A DNA stretch of 61,189 nucleotides from Frankia sp. RB7 (GCA_030403585.1 JAUEPE010000037.1:1-61189); one strand, 5' to 3'; shown: positions 25,471-34,663, counted from the first letter of the stretch. A program made the numbers and translations. The notes: generated from the sequence alone by a model not told the origin.

Positions 25471-25983
25471 ATGCAATACGGTGTCAATCCAGGACGGGAC
25501 GGCATGCCTATGCTCGACTCGGCTTATAATTTTGCGCGTTTCCTGAGCGGCGATGCGGAAGCCGCCGAGCACATCGTCCAGGCCGCGTTTCTCCGCACCG
25601 ATATCGAAACGGGGCGAAGAAACCGGACCCGGCTGTTGAAGGGCGTGCGGAATTGCTATCGGACATGGCTGACCACCCGGCGGCGACGCGACCGGCAAAG
25701 TGATGTATTCGCACAGAAGCGGTTACCTGATGCGGTCACCGCTTCCGTCCTCCGAACGGACGACCGTGCCGACAAAATTTCGGCAGCCGCCGACGTCGAT
25801 GCGAGCGTAATTCGCTGCGCCATCGAGACCCTGCCGCGGCGCCTGCGCGAAATCCTGGTGCTGCGCGAGATCGATGCGCTGTCCTACCGGGAGATCGCCG
25901 AGGTGACGTCGCTGCCGACCGGCGAGGTCATGTCGCGACTGGCCTGCGCGCGGCGCAGGCTTGCGGGCTCGGTCGGCCGTTAA
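25471..25983 (+). CDS. ECF-type RNA polymerase sigma factor
   Basis: 170 residues. Region 2 is short but recognisable (LDSAYNFARFLSGDAEAAEHIVQAAFLR), and region 4 is clear (ETLPRRLREILVLREIDALSYREIAEVTSLPTGEVMSRLACARRRL). No anti-sigma factor or zinc-binding partner is adjacent. The ATG at 25471 gives MQYGVNPGRD; a later ATG (MPMLD) at 25504 may be the real start. It is divergent from the CadC-like regulator. Confidence 0.78.
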   Translation: MQYGVNPGRDGMPMLDSAYNFARFLSGDAEAAEHIVQAAFLRTDIETGRRNRTRLLKGVRNCYRTWLTTRRRRDRQSDVFAQKRLPDAVTASVLRTDDRADKISAAADVDASVIRCAIETLPRRLREILVLREIDALSYREIAEVTSLPTGEVMSRLACARRRLAGSVGR

Positions 25984-26249
25984 TTCTAAAAATACAATTA
26001 TATCAATATCTTAAATGAATTACACGACCGGCAGATCGCCCGGCCGGCGCAGCTCTGCCATTCCAGTGAGGCCTGCCAATCCCCATATGAGAGCGAGATA
26101 AACGGCCCTGCCCGTACCCCACGATTAACTTGTCTGTCGCAGCCGGCCGCTACAATATGTTGGATTGCGTCGCCGGGGCTCCGTTCCGGCGACGCCGCAG
26201 AGCCAGGCCCGTCCGAGCGGCGGGCCGTTGGCTTTTTGGGAGTTTGGCC

Positions 26250-27506
26250 ATGAGCCGCGCGAACCGTACCGACCACATCCGCCTCACCTCGCACCCCGAG
26301 CCGGGCCGCAAGGCGGCATTCCCGATTCACTGGGGTGCTGCCGATGCCCGCGCCCGCGGGCCGATCATCGGTACGGTGTCGCGCGCACAGGATCGCAACG
26401 TGATCGGCAGCCATGGCGGCTCCTATGCGATGTACCGCGCGCTCGCCGTCTCCGCCGGCGCGCTCGATCCGATCCGGCGCCCCGATCTCACCAACACGTT
26501 TCCGGCGGCGACCATCGGGCCGTTCGAGCAGTGGCGCGATCCCGCGAAAATCGTCGCGCTCGACCCCTGGGGCCATCTGGTCGCCGAGAATTTCGGCAAG
26601 GACATCGCCGAGGGTGTCGATATCCGCCCCAGCATCGCGGTGACGCGGGCGCGGCTCGACCTGCCCGAAATCCGCGAGGCGCTGGCGGCAAAACGGCTGC
26701 GCGCTGACGGCGAGGTCGTGCATGCCAATGGCAGCGTCTCGGTGGTGAAGATCGCGATTGATCCGGTCTGGTATCTGCCCGGCCTTGCCGAGCGCTTTGC
26801 GACCGGCGAGACCGAGCTGCGCCGCACGCTGTTCGAGCAGACCGCCGGCATGTTCCCCGAACTGGTGACGCGGCCGGACATGAAGGTGTTCCTGCCGCCG
26901 ATCGGCGGCACCACGATCTACATGTTCGGCGACGCGACCAAGCTGCCCGACCATCGCACCAAGATCACCTGCCGCGTGCATGACGAATGCAACGGCTCCG
27001 ACGTGTTCGGCTCCGACATCTGCACCTGCCGGCCTTATTTGATCCACGGCATCGAGGAATCCGCGCGCGGCGCGCAGGAGGGCGGGCTCGGGCTCGTCAT
27101 CTACAACCGCAAGGAAGGCCGCGCGCTCGGCGAGGTCACCAAATTCCTGGTCTACAACGCGCGCAAGCGCCAGGCGGGTGGCGATGCGGCCACCGCCTAT
27201 TTCGAGCGCACCGAATGCGTCGCTGGCGTCCAGGATGCGCGCTTCCAGCAATTGATGCCCGACACGATCCACTGGCTGGGCCTCAAGCGCATCGACCGCT
27301 TCCTGTCGATGAGCGACATGAAACACGACGCGCTGACATCGCAGGGCATCGATATCGTGGAGCGCGTACCGATCCCGCCGGAGCTGATTCCAGCCGATGC
27401 CGACGTCGAAATGGCTGCGAAGAAGGCCGCCGGCTATTACACGACCGACATTGCGCCCGAGAAGGACCTCGACGGCGTGGTCGGGCGTTCGCTGGAAAAA
27501 TACTGA
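26250..27506 (+). CDS. URC1-like GTP-cyclohydrolase-II family protein (uracil catabolism)
   Basis: 418 residues from the ATG at 26250, with GGGAG upstream; the longer reading from 26130 starts with TTG and is rejected. It has the RibA/GCH-II zinc motif Cys-x10-Cys-x-Cys in CNGSDVFGSDICTC and the active-site wording GGLGLVIYNRKEGRALGEV. About 200 extra N-terminal residues precede the GCH-II core, matching yeast Urc1 rather than riboflavin RibA. In the URC pathway this enzyme acts on a uracil-derived ribotide. It is followed by DUF1688 and upp. Confidence 0.82.
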   Translation: MSRANRTDHIRLTSHPEPGRKAAFPIHWGAADARARGPIIGTVSRAQDRNVIGSHGGSYAMYRALAVSAGALDPIRRPDLTNTFPAATIGPFEQWRDPAKIVALDPWGHLVAENFGKDIAEGVDIRPSIAVTRARLDLPEIREALAAKRLRADGEVVHANGSVSVVKIAIDPVWYLPGLAERFATGETELRRTLFEQTAGMFPELVTRPDMKVFLPPIGGTTIYMFGDATKLPDHRTKITCRVHDECNGSDVFGSDICTCRPYLIHGIEESARGAQEGGLGLVIYNRKEGRALGEVTKFLVYNARKRQAGGDAATAYFERTECVAGVQDARFQQLMPDTIHWLGLKRIDRFLSMSDMKHDALTSQGIDIVERVPIPPELIPADADVEMAAKKAAGYYTTDIAPEKDLDGVVGRSLEKY

Positions 27507-27513
27507 TCGATTG

Positions 27514-28752
27514 ATGGCGGACGTTTTGGAACGAGAAGCACGCGCGTTGCTCACCGCAAAGGCGGTCCGCGCGCGCGCCGGACAGATGTTTGAGATCGGC
27601 CTGAACGGCGGGCTCACGCATTTCACCATCGATCTCGATCGTATGGATGGCGTTGCGGATGCCGTGCTGGCTGTCACGCGAAAAGCCTATCCGACGCTCG
27701 ACATCCCCTTCCACGCGCGGTGGCGGCATTTTGTGTTCGGCGGCGTCGATCGCTGGGCGCAGCTGGCCGACGCGGCATCATGGCCCGATCGCGCGGCACG
27801 AGCGCGCGCGGAGTTCGACCTCGCCATCGTCAGCGTGCTGCTCGACGCCGGCGCCGGCGCGACATGGCGCTATCGCGACGCTGTGACCGGGCAAGGCATC
27901 GGCCGATCCGAGGGGCTGGCGATTGCAAGCCTCGACATGTTTGCTGGCGGCCTTTTCTCCGCCGATGCGCGCGCACGGTTCAGGGTCGATGCCGACGCGC
28001 TCGCACAACTGCCGCTCGCCGCACTCAACTCAGCCTTCCAGGCGAGCGACGCCAATCCGCTGCTCGGCCTCGAGGGACGCACCGATCTGCTGCGGCGGCT
28101 CGGCAAGCAGGTTGCGGCGCGCCCCGATGTCTTCGGCATGCACGACACGCCACGACCGGGCGGCCTGTTCGATCATATCGCCGCGCAGGCAACGAACGGC
28201 GCCATTCCCGCGCCCGCCATCCTGTCCGCGGTGCTGAACCAGCTTGGACCGATCTGGCCATCGCGGCTCGAGCTCGCCGGTGTCCCGCTCGGCGATTGCT
28301 GGCGCCATCCGGCGATCAAGGCGGACGATGCGACCACCGGCCTCGTGCCGCTGCACAAGCTCTCGCAATGGCTGAGCTACTCGCTGATCGAACCACTCCA
28401 GCGCGCCGGAATAGAGGTCACCGATATCGACGGCCTCACTGGGCTCGCCGAATATCGCAATGGCGGCCTGTTCGTCGATCACCAGGTGCTGCGCCTGCGC
28501 GATCCCTCTGATGCCGAGCGCGCGCATGCAGTGGATTCGTTGCTCGTGGTGGAGTGGCGCGCACTCACCGTCGCATTGCTCGATCGTGTTGCCGAACTGG
28601 TTCGCACCAAGCTCGGCCGCACGCCGGAATCGCTGCCCCTCGCCAGCATCCTGGAAGGCGGCACCTGGGCAGCCGGCCGCGCCATCGCGTTTTCGCGTCG
28701 TCCCGATGGCTCGCCGCCGCTCAAGGTGATCAGCGACGGCACGGTTTTCTAA
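27514..28752 (+). CDS. URC4/DUF1688 family uracil-catabolism protein
   Basis: 412 residues from the ATG at 27514, seven bases after the upstream stop, so translation is probably coupled. The family is recognised from MADVLEREARALLTAKAVRARA, HARWRHF, GLEGRTDLLRRLG, RPGGLFDHIA, HKLSQWLSYSLIEPLQRAGI and a C-terminal GGTWAAGRAIA. URC4 is required for uracil breakdown in the yeast URC pathway; the reaction is not well established. The middle gene of three. Confidence 0.82.
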   Translation: MADVLEREARALLTAKAVRARAGQMFEIGLNGGLTHFTIDLDRMDGVADAVLAVTRKAYPTLDIPFHARWRHFVFGGVDRWAQLADAASWPDRAARARAEFDLAIVSVLLDAGAGATWRYRDAVTGQGIGRSEGLAIASLDMFAGGLFSADARARFRVDADALAQLPLAALNSAFQASDANPLLGLEGRTDLLRRLGKQVAARPDVFGMHDTPRPGGLFDHIAAQATNGAIPAPAILSAVLNQLGPIWPSRLELAGVPLGDCWRHPAIKADDATTGLVPLHKLSQWLSYSLIEPLQRAGIEVTDIDGLTGLAEYRNGGLFVDHQVLRLRDPSDAERAHAVDSLLVVEWRALTVALLDRVAELVRTKLGRTPESLPLASILEGGTWAAGRAIAFSRRPDGSPPLKVISDGTVF

Positions 28753-28803
28753 TCCGTCTCTGCCGCCCCACATTCACTTGATGAATTTCAGGAGCATCCG
28801 ATC

Positions 28804-29433
28804 ATGGAAGGCGTCACGATCGTCGATCATCCGCTGGTACAGCACAAGCTGACCCTGGTGCGGGACAAATCGATCTCGACAAAGTCGTTCCGCGAGCTGA
28901 TCAAGGAGATCGGCATGCTCTTGTGCTACGAGGTGACGCGCGACCTGCCGCTCACTGACACCGTGATCGAGACGCCGCTGGCGACGATGCACTCGGCCAA
29001 GATCGCCGGCAAGAAGCTGGTGTTCGTGCCGATGCTGCGCGCCGGCACTACCTTCGTCGACGGCATGATGGATCTGGTGCCGACCGCGCGCGTCGCTCAT
29101 ATCGGCCTCTACCGCGAGCCGGAGAGCTTTGCCGCGGTCGAGTACTTCTTCAAATCGCCGTCCGATCTCAGCGAGCGCCTCGCCATCGTGGTGACGCCTG
29201 TGGTCGCGACCGCCAACACGGCGGTGGCCGCAGTCGACCGGCTGAAGGAGCGCGGCGCCAAGGACATTCGCCTCGCCTGCCTGATCGCAGCGCCGGAGGG
29301 ACTCGAGCGCCTGCGCGGCTTGCATCCGGACGTACGTATCTGGACCGCCGCGGTGGACGAAGGCCTCGACGAGAACGGCTTTATCCTGCCGGGCCTCGGC
29401 GACGCCGGCGACCGTGCCTACGGGACGCGGTAA
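28804..29433 (+). CDS. upp: Uracil phosphoribosyltransferase
   Basis: 209 residues, typical length. Motifs in order: DHPLVQHKLTLVRD, FRELIKEIGMLLCYEVTRDLPL, PMLRAGTTFVDGMMDLVPTARVAHIGLYRE and DEGLDENGFILPGLGDAGDR. It makes UMP from uracil and PRPP. The PRPP-binding loop reads VVTPVVATANTAVA where standard Upp has DPMLATG, a departure at a functional site. Its place downstream of the URC1/URC4-like genes suggests it is the URC6 component. AGGAG lies upstream. Confidence 0.87.
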   Translation: MEGVTIVDHPLVQHKLTLVRDKSISTKSFRELIKEIGMLLCYEVTRDLPLTDTVIETPLATMHSAKIAGKKLVFVPMLRAGTTFVDGMMDLVPTARVAHIGLYREPESFAAVEYFFKSPSDLSERLAIVVTPVVATANTAVAAVDRLKERGAKDIRLACLIAAPEGLERLRGLHPDVRIWTAAVDEGLDENGFILPGLGDAGDRAYGTR

Positions 29434-29442
29434 GCGGCAAGC

Positions 29443-30573
29443 CTAAATCTTCCCGCTGCCGCAAATGCTCTTCAGCGCCTGCCACTCCGTATCCGTGAGC
29501 AGCGGCGGGCCGCTGGCGGGACGGTCTTCCTTTGTCATGCGCGCGAGGCGGTCCTCGGTCAGCGGATGGCTCGCCAGGATCGTGAAGCCTGATCCGCCTT
29601 CCTTGCCGGTGATGCGGAACATCAACTCGGCCGCGGGCTTCGGCGAGCGGCCGAGCTTGTGCATGATGTCGATCGCGAAGGTGTCGGCGTTGGTTTCGGC
29701 CTCGCGCGAATAGGAGGCCTCGACCAGGCTGCGCGAAGCGAAGATCACGGCGGACGAGCCGGTGACGTCGCCGAACAACAGGCCGATCAGGAACGAGGTG
29801 CCGCCGTTGTAGATCAGGCCGCGCATGTTGTCGTGATGCTTGAGATGGCCGAGCTCGTGGGCAAGGATGCCGGCGATCTCGTCGGGACTCTCGGCCTTGT
29901 CGAGCAGGGCGTTGAGCACGAAGACCTTGCCGCCGGGCAGCGCGAACGCATTCGGCACCGAGCTCGGCAGCACGCCCGCCGTCATGGCATCGTCGTCAAG
30001 CCCGGCGGCGTCGCGCAGGCGGTTGACGAGCTTGGCGAAGGCCGCCTGGCCGGCCGGATCACTGCAGGACTCGCGGCCGAAGATGGTCTTCATCTGGACC
30101 TCGGACGCATCGCCGATCCGCCGCTCGATCGGCTTCGGCACCAGCGGCGCCAGACGATCCGCAGCGAGCGGCACGCCGAACAGCACCACGCAGACGATGG
30201 AGATTGCGGCTGCAAGCGACCAGCCGACGATTTTTGCAACACCGCGGCCCGTGGTCTGGTGCTCGTCGAGCCGCGAACATCGTGCGACGAGATCGGCCGA
30301 GACAGCAGCATCGCGGATCTCGATCCGCGCCAGCGGCGGTGCGGACGTCGCGGTCAGGCGCAGGATGCCGGCCGGACTGTCGGCACGGCGGATTTCGTCA
30401 TAGGCCCAGCGCGTGATGGTCGCGCCCGCCTCTACGTCGCCCGGATCGGCGATCTCGAGCGCATCACCCAGCGTCAGCGTGACCTGACGCCGGCGGCTGG
30501 ATCGTCCGTTGAAGAAGATCGCCGGTTGTCCGGGTCTGGTCTCGGCGCCGGGCACGGCGGTCACATCACTCAC
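29443..30573 (-). CDS. M48-family zinc metalloprotease
   Basis: 376 residues. A cytoplasmic N-terminal domain (1-110) is followed by one transmembrane helix (about 113-135) and the M48 peptidase domain with the zinc motif HELGH (in AGILAHELGHLKHHDN) and the downstream EAETNADTFAI zinc ligand. M48 proteases in this arrangement degrade or remodel envelope proteins. GTG start at 30573 with AGGA upstream. Its start lies three bases after the upstream DUF898 gene's stop; the two form an operon. Confidence 0.85.
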   Translation of the reverse strand: MSDVTAVPGAETRPGQPAIFFNGRSSRRRQVTLTLGDALEIADPGDVEAGATITRWAYDEIRRADSPAGILRLTATSAPPLARIEIRDAAVSADLVARCSRLDEHQTTGRGVAKIVGWSLAAAISIVCVVLFGVPLAADRLAPLVPKPIERRIGDASEVQMKTIFGRESCSDPAGQAAFAKLVNRLRDAAGLDDDAMTAGVLPSSVPNAFALPGGKVFVLNALLDKAESPDEIAGILAHELGHLKHHDNMRGLIYNGGTSFLIGLLFGDVTGSSAVIFASRSLVEASYSREAETNADTFAIDIMHKLGRSPKPAAELMFRITGKEGGSGFTILASHPLTEDRLARMTKEDRPASGPPLLTDTEWQALKSICGSGKI

Positions 30574-30576
30574 GAT

Positions 30577-31734
30577 CTAGAATCCTGCGACATCGAGACC
30601 ATCTGCGAAGCCTTCACCGAGCGCGCTGGCGAGCTCGCCGCTGGCGCGGACATCGGCTGCGGCTCCGATATCGTGCACCGCGACGGTCTCCAGCACCTTA
30701 GCCCAGAGATCGCGCTGGAGATAGACACGCATGATGATGTTGATGGCGAGCGCAAGCGCGAAATAGCCGATCACCATCATCACCAGCAACGGGATGCTCT
30801 TGGCGGCGTGGTCCGGCCCAAACACCTGCTCGGCCGACGCGCCGCTCATCTGGACGACGAGCATGGTGGCACCGCCGAGATAGAGGCCGAACAGGGTCGA
30901 GAGCAGCAGCCACCAGCCCACCATCTTCCAGTAAAGGCCGTAGAATGCGTTATGCGGCAGATCCGAGGACAAGCTGACGCCGCCGATGCGGATGCCGTTG
31001 AGCCACCAGCGCCATTCGCGCGCCTTGAACTCGGCATAGAGGAACGGCGCGAGCGGAAAGATGACGACCGCGATCGGCGTGAGCAGCCATAGCCACCAGC
31101 CGCGCTTGAAGAAAGTCCAGCCGTCACCTTCGAAGTCGCCCTGCAGGTCGCCGAAATACGTGTGCCGCATCTTGTAGCGCTCCAGCGACGCCTCGCGCCA
31201 CGGCAGCGCCAGGCCGAGCGTCAGGAACACCAGCAGGCCCCACAGCATCGCGCGGAACGAATAGGCCCAGCCGGAGCCGTCCATCCAGAAGCGCACGCCG
31301 CGCCAGACCGTGCGGGTCAAACGATAACGTCGCGCGCGAAAGATCGCGAACTGGCCGAAGGCGTAGAAGGAAATGAACAGCGGCGTCGAGGCAAAGCCCT
31401 GCCAGCGCTCGAACTCGATACCGACGAGGAAATAGGCGAGATAGATCGGCACCAGGATCGCGAGCGCGACCAGGAAGCCGACCAGGAGCTCCTTGGCGCG
31501 CCCGGTATATTCGGCGGCGTCGCCGTCGATCGCGGTGTTCGACCACAAATGGCGGCGGATGTCGGTGACGAGCCAGAACCGGTAGAAGCCGAAGGTGACG
31601 AGCTCCAGCATGGCACCCTTGGTGACCATTTTGCGGAACTCAGTGCGATTGCCGGTGAAGTCGACCCGCGTCGACGGCAGCGGCGGCGGGACCGGTTCGG
31701 AGGGGCCGACGGGGGCCCATTGCATGTCGTTCAC
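30577..31734 (-). CDS. DUF898/YjgN-family multispanning membrane protein
   Basis: 385 residues from a GTG at 31734 (GAGG eight bases upstream); the ATG three codons later at 31725 is also possible. About seven to eight transmembrane segments. Two homologous DUF898 repeats are visible, with FTGNRTEFRKMVTKGAMLELVTFGFYRFW near the N-terminus and YTGRAKELLVGF; the pair RYKMRHTYFGDLQGDFEGDGW / WRWWLNGIRIGG resembles the second half. YjgN proteins are of unknown function. Forms an operon with the M48 gene. Confidence 0.83.
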   Translation of the reverse strand: MNDMQWAPVGPSEPVPPPLPSTRVDFTGNRTEFRKMVTKGAMLELVTFGFYRFWLVTDIRRHLWSNTAIDGDAAEYTGRAKELLVGFLVALAILVPIYLAYFLVGIEFERWQGFASTPLFISFYAFGQFAIFRARRYRLTRTVWRGVRFWMDGSGWAYSFRAMLWGLLVFLTLGLALPWREASLERYKMRHTYFGDLQGDFEGDGWTFFKRGWWLWLLTPIAVVIFPLAPFLYAEFKAREWRWWLNGIRIGGVSLSSDLPHNAFYGLYWKMVGWWLLLSTLFGLYLGGATMLVVQMSGASAEQVFGPDHAAKSIPLLVMMVIGYFALALAINIIMRVYLQRDLWAKVLETVAVHDIGAAADVRASGELASALGEGFADGLDVAGF

Positions 31735-32037
31735 GGCAGCAACCTCGGGATGCGGATCAGATCCGCTCAAACTATAGATCAGAGGTTGGTCGATCCCCAA
31801 GATGGGCGGGTTCGATTTTACCTCGGTTTCGAGCGATTTCTCGCACGATCCCACTGGCTGAGACGTGCTGGAGATCACGTTGACCTATCTGCATGACAAC
31901 CGCTCACCCCTCTCGCGAAGGTTGGATGTGGCAAAACTCTCCCTTGCTCCGACGCAGACAACGGGCTGTAATTACACCCCAAATACCGCAACGCAGAATT
32001 CAAGAAAATCGCGCGGTTCATGTCAGGGAGAGCGGTC
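31735..32037. other. Divergent intergenic region, DUF898 gene versus first P450
   Basis: About 300 bases with no gene. It contains a 10-base palindrome TGTAATTACA at 31967-31976, 61 bases before the P450 start, a possible regulator site. I see no other structure. Confidence 0.45.
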
Positions 32038-33303
32038 ATGCACGGGACCATCGAGAGCACGGCGAAGATCGACGCATTGCGCGAGCGCGCCTCATCATTG
32101 CCGCTGGCGCAATTCGATCCCGGCGATCCCGAATTGTTCAGGACCGATACGTTCTGGCCCTATTTCGACCGGCTGCGCCGCGAAGATCCGGTGCATTATT
32201 GCAAGGACTCGATGTTCGGGCCGTACTGGTCGGTGACGCGTTACAACGACATCATGGAGATCGAGACCAACCATTCGGTGTTCTCCTCGGCCTCCTCACT
32301 CGGCGGTATCACCATCCGCGACATCGACCCCGACCTGCGCCGCGAGAGTTTCATCTCGATGGACCCGCCGCGCCACGCGGCGCAGCGCAAGACCGTTGCG
32401 CCGATGTTTACGCCGACGCATCTGGACAATCTCGCGCTCAGCATCCGCGAGCGCTCGGCCGAATGCCTCGACAATCTGCCGCGTGGCGAAGTGTTCGACT
32501 GGGTCGACCAGGTCTCGATCGAGCTGACCACGCAGATGCTCGCAGTGCTGTTCGACTTCCCCTGGGAAGACCGCCGCAAGCTGACGCGCTGGTCGGATAT
32601 CGCCACCACCATTCCCGGTCCCGACGGCCTCGTCGCCACCGAAGACGAACGCCAGGCTGAACTCGCGGAATGCGCCGGCTATTTCGCGCGGCTCTGGAAG
32701 GAGCGCGTCGAGCAGCCGCCGAAGAGCGATTTGCTCTCGATGATGGCGCATGGCGCCGCGACCCGTGACATGGATGCGCGGAACTTCCTCGGCAATCTCG
32801 TTCTTTTGATCGTGGGCGGCAACGACACCACCCGCAACACCATGTCGGGCTCGCTTCTCGCGTTGAGCCGGCATCCGGAGCAATATCGCAAGCTGCGCGA
32901 AAACCCCGCGCTGCTCGACAGCTTCGTGCCCGAGGTGATCCGCTGGCAGACCCCGCTGGCGCATATGCGCCGCACCGCGCTCGCCGATTTCGAGTTCCGC
33001 GGCAAGCAGATCAAGAAAGGTGACAAGGTCGTGATGTGGTACGTCTCGGGCAACCGCGACGCGGAAGCGATCGAGAAGCCTTACGACTTCATTATCGACC
33101 GCGCCCGGCCGCGCACGCATCTCTCGTTCGGCTTCGGCATCCACCGTTGCGTCGGGTTGCGGCTTGCCGAACTTCAGCTCAAGATTATCTGGGAAGAGAT
33201 CCTGAAGCGGTTCGACCATATCGATGTGGTCGGCGAGCCGAAGCGGGTGTATTCGAGCTTTGTGAAGGGTTTGGAAACATTGCCGGTCAAGATTGCGTCG
33301 TGA
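32038..33303 (+). CDS. Cytochrome P450, CYP153-like, first of a tandem pair
   Basis: 421 residues from the ATG at 32038, with AGGGAG upstream (an ATG six codons earlier overlaps it). I-helix oxygen-binding motif GGNDTTRN, K-helix ExxR in EVIRWQTPLAHMRR and Cys-ligand loop FGFGIHRCVGLRLAE. The wording WQTPLAHMRRTA, VMWYVSGNRD and LSFGFGIHRC is close to CYP153 medium-chain alkane terminal hydroxylases, but the substrate is unproven. Soluble class I P450, needing a ferredoxin and reductase, neither of which is nearby. Confidence 0.85.
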   Translation: MHGTIESTAKIDALRERASSLPLAQFDPGDPELFRTDTFWPYFDRLRREDPVHYCKDSMFGPYWSVTRYNDIMEIETNHSVFSSASSLGGITIRDIDPDLRRESFISMDPPRHAAQRKTVAPMFTPTHLDNLALSIRERSAECLDNLPRGEVFDWVDQVSIELTTQMLAVLFDFPWEDRRKLTRWSDIATTIPGPDGLVATEDERQAELAECAGYFARLWKERVEQPPKSDLLSMMAHGAATRDMDARNFLGNLVLLIVGGNDTTRNTMSGSLLALSRHPEQYRKLRENPALLDSFVPEVIRWQTPLAHMRRTALADFEFRGKQIKKGDKVVMWYVSGNRDAEAIEKPYDFIIDRARPRTHLSFGFGIHRCVGLRLAELQLKIIWEEILKRFDHIDVVGEPKRVYSSFVKGLETLPVKIAS

Positions 33304-33309
33304 CCTGAA

Positions 33310-33322
33310 TTATAGTGTATAA
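33310..33322. promoter_or_regulatory. 13-bp palindrome between the tandem P450 genes
   Basis: TTATA-GTG-TATAA lies between the two P450 genes, 66 bases before the second ATG. It could be a regulator half-site pair or an AT-rich promoter element. Confidence 0.35.
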
Positions 33323-33388
33323 CATTGGCACTTGCGACGACGCCCTCGCTGGCGCTGCGGGGTGAACGAACACAGGGAGCGACTGCCC

Positions 33389-34663
33389 ATGAACATTCAG
33401 ACCCCGGTCAAGGCCGACAAGGCCGAACGCATGCGGCGCGCGCGCGAGGAGGCCTATGCGACGCCGCTGAAGAACTTTCATCCGGGCGCGCCGCGGCTGT
33501 TTCAGGACGACACCCTGTGGCCGTGGTTCGAACGGTTGCGCAAGGAAGAGCCGGTGCATTACTGCACCAACGCACCGATCGAGCCGTATTGGTCGGTGGT
33601 GAAATACAACGACATCATGCATGTCGACACCAATCACGGCCTGTTCTCCTCGGACTCGACGCTCGGCGGCATCGGGATCCGCGACGTGCCGCCCGGCTAT
33701 GACTGGCCGAGCTTCATCGCGATGGACCAGCCGAAGCACTCGTCGCAGCGCAAGACGGTGTCGCCGATGTTCACGCCGACGCATCTGGACGAGCTCGCCA
33801 AGCTGATCCGCCAGCGCTCGCAGACCGTGCTCGACAATCTGCCGCGCAACGAGACCTTCAATTTCGTCGAGCGGGTCTCGATCGAGCTGACGACCCAGAT
33901 GCTGGCGACGTTGTTCGACTTCCCCTGGGAGGAGCGGCGCAAGCTGACGCGCTGGTCCGACGTCGCGACCGCGCTGCCCAAGAGCGGCATCGTCGAATCC
34001 GCCGAAGAGCGCCGCCGCGAGATGGACGAGTGCTACGCCTACATGTCGAAGCTGTGGAACGAGCGCGTCAACGCGGCGCCGCGCAACGATTTGCTGTCGC
34101 TGATGGCCCACAGCGACGCCACACGCTTCATGGACCCCGACAATCTGATGGGCAACATCATCCTGCTGATCGTCGGCGGCAACGACACCACGCGCAACAC
34201 CATGACCGGCTCGGTGCTGGCGCTGAACGAGAATCCCGAGCAGTACGACAAGCTCCGCGCCAACCCTGAGCTGATCGACACCATGGTGCCCGAGGTGATC
34301 CGCTGGCAGACCCCGCTGGCGCATATGCGGCGCACCGCGCTGGCCGACACCGAGATTGGCGGCAAGCACATCAAGAAGGGCGACCGCGTCGTGATGTGGT
34401 ACGTCTCGGGCAACCGCGACGAGGAGATGATCGAGCGTCCCGAGGAGTTCATCATCGATCGCGCCCGGCCGCGCACCCATCTCTCCTTCGGATTCGGCAT
34501 CCACCGCTGCGTCGGCATGCGGCTCGCCGAGCTGCAGCTCAAGATCGTCTGGGAGGAGATGCTGAAGCGGTTCGACCGCATCGAGGTGGTCGGCGAGCCG
34601 AAACGGATCTATTCGAGCTTCATCAAGGGATACGAGTCGCTGCCTGTGCGGATTCCGGGGTAA
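33389..34663 (+). CDS. Cytochrome P450, CYP153-like, second of a tandem pair
   Basis: 424 residues from the ATG at 33389 (AGGGAG nine bases upstream); a longer reading is not supported. It is a clear paralogue of the upstream gene, sharing long stretches such as DKVVMWYVSGNRD-type wording, EVIRWQTPLAHMRRTALAD and FGFGIHRCVGMRLAE, with intact GGNDTTRN and heme-Cys. The two probably arose by tandem duplication and are likely co-transcribed (85-base gap). No ferredoxin gene is nearby. Confidence 0.86.
   Translation: MNIQTPVKADKAERMRRAREEAYATPLKNFHPGAPRLFQDDTLWPWFERLRKEEPVHYCTNAPIEPYWSVVKYNDIMHVDTNHGLFSSDSTLGGIGIRDVPPGYDWPSFIAMDQPKHSSQRKTVSPMFTPTHLDELAKLIRQRSQTVLDNLPRNETFNFVERVSIELTTQMLATLFDFPWEERRKLTRWSDVATALPKSGIVESAEERRREMDECYAYMSKLWNERVNAAPRNDLLSLMAHSDATRFMDPDNLMGNIILLIVGGNDTTRNTMTGSVLALNENPEQYDKLRANPELIDTMVPEVIRWQTPLAHMRRTALADTEIGGKHIKKGDRVVMWYVSGNRDEEMIERPEEFIIDRARPRTHLSFGFGIHRCVGMRLAELQLKIVWEEMLKRFDRIEVVGEPKRIYSSFIKGYESLPVRIPG

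Noticed and set aside
29659..31092. 477-codon plus-strand reading over the M48/DUF898 genes
   Set aside because: Antisense to two recognisable genes with intact motifs.
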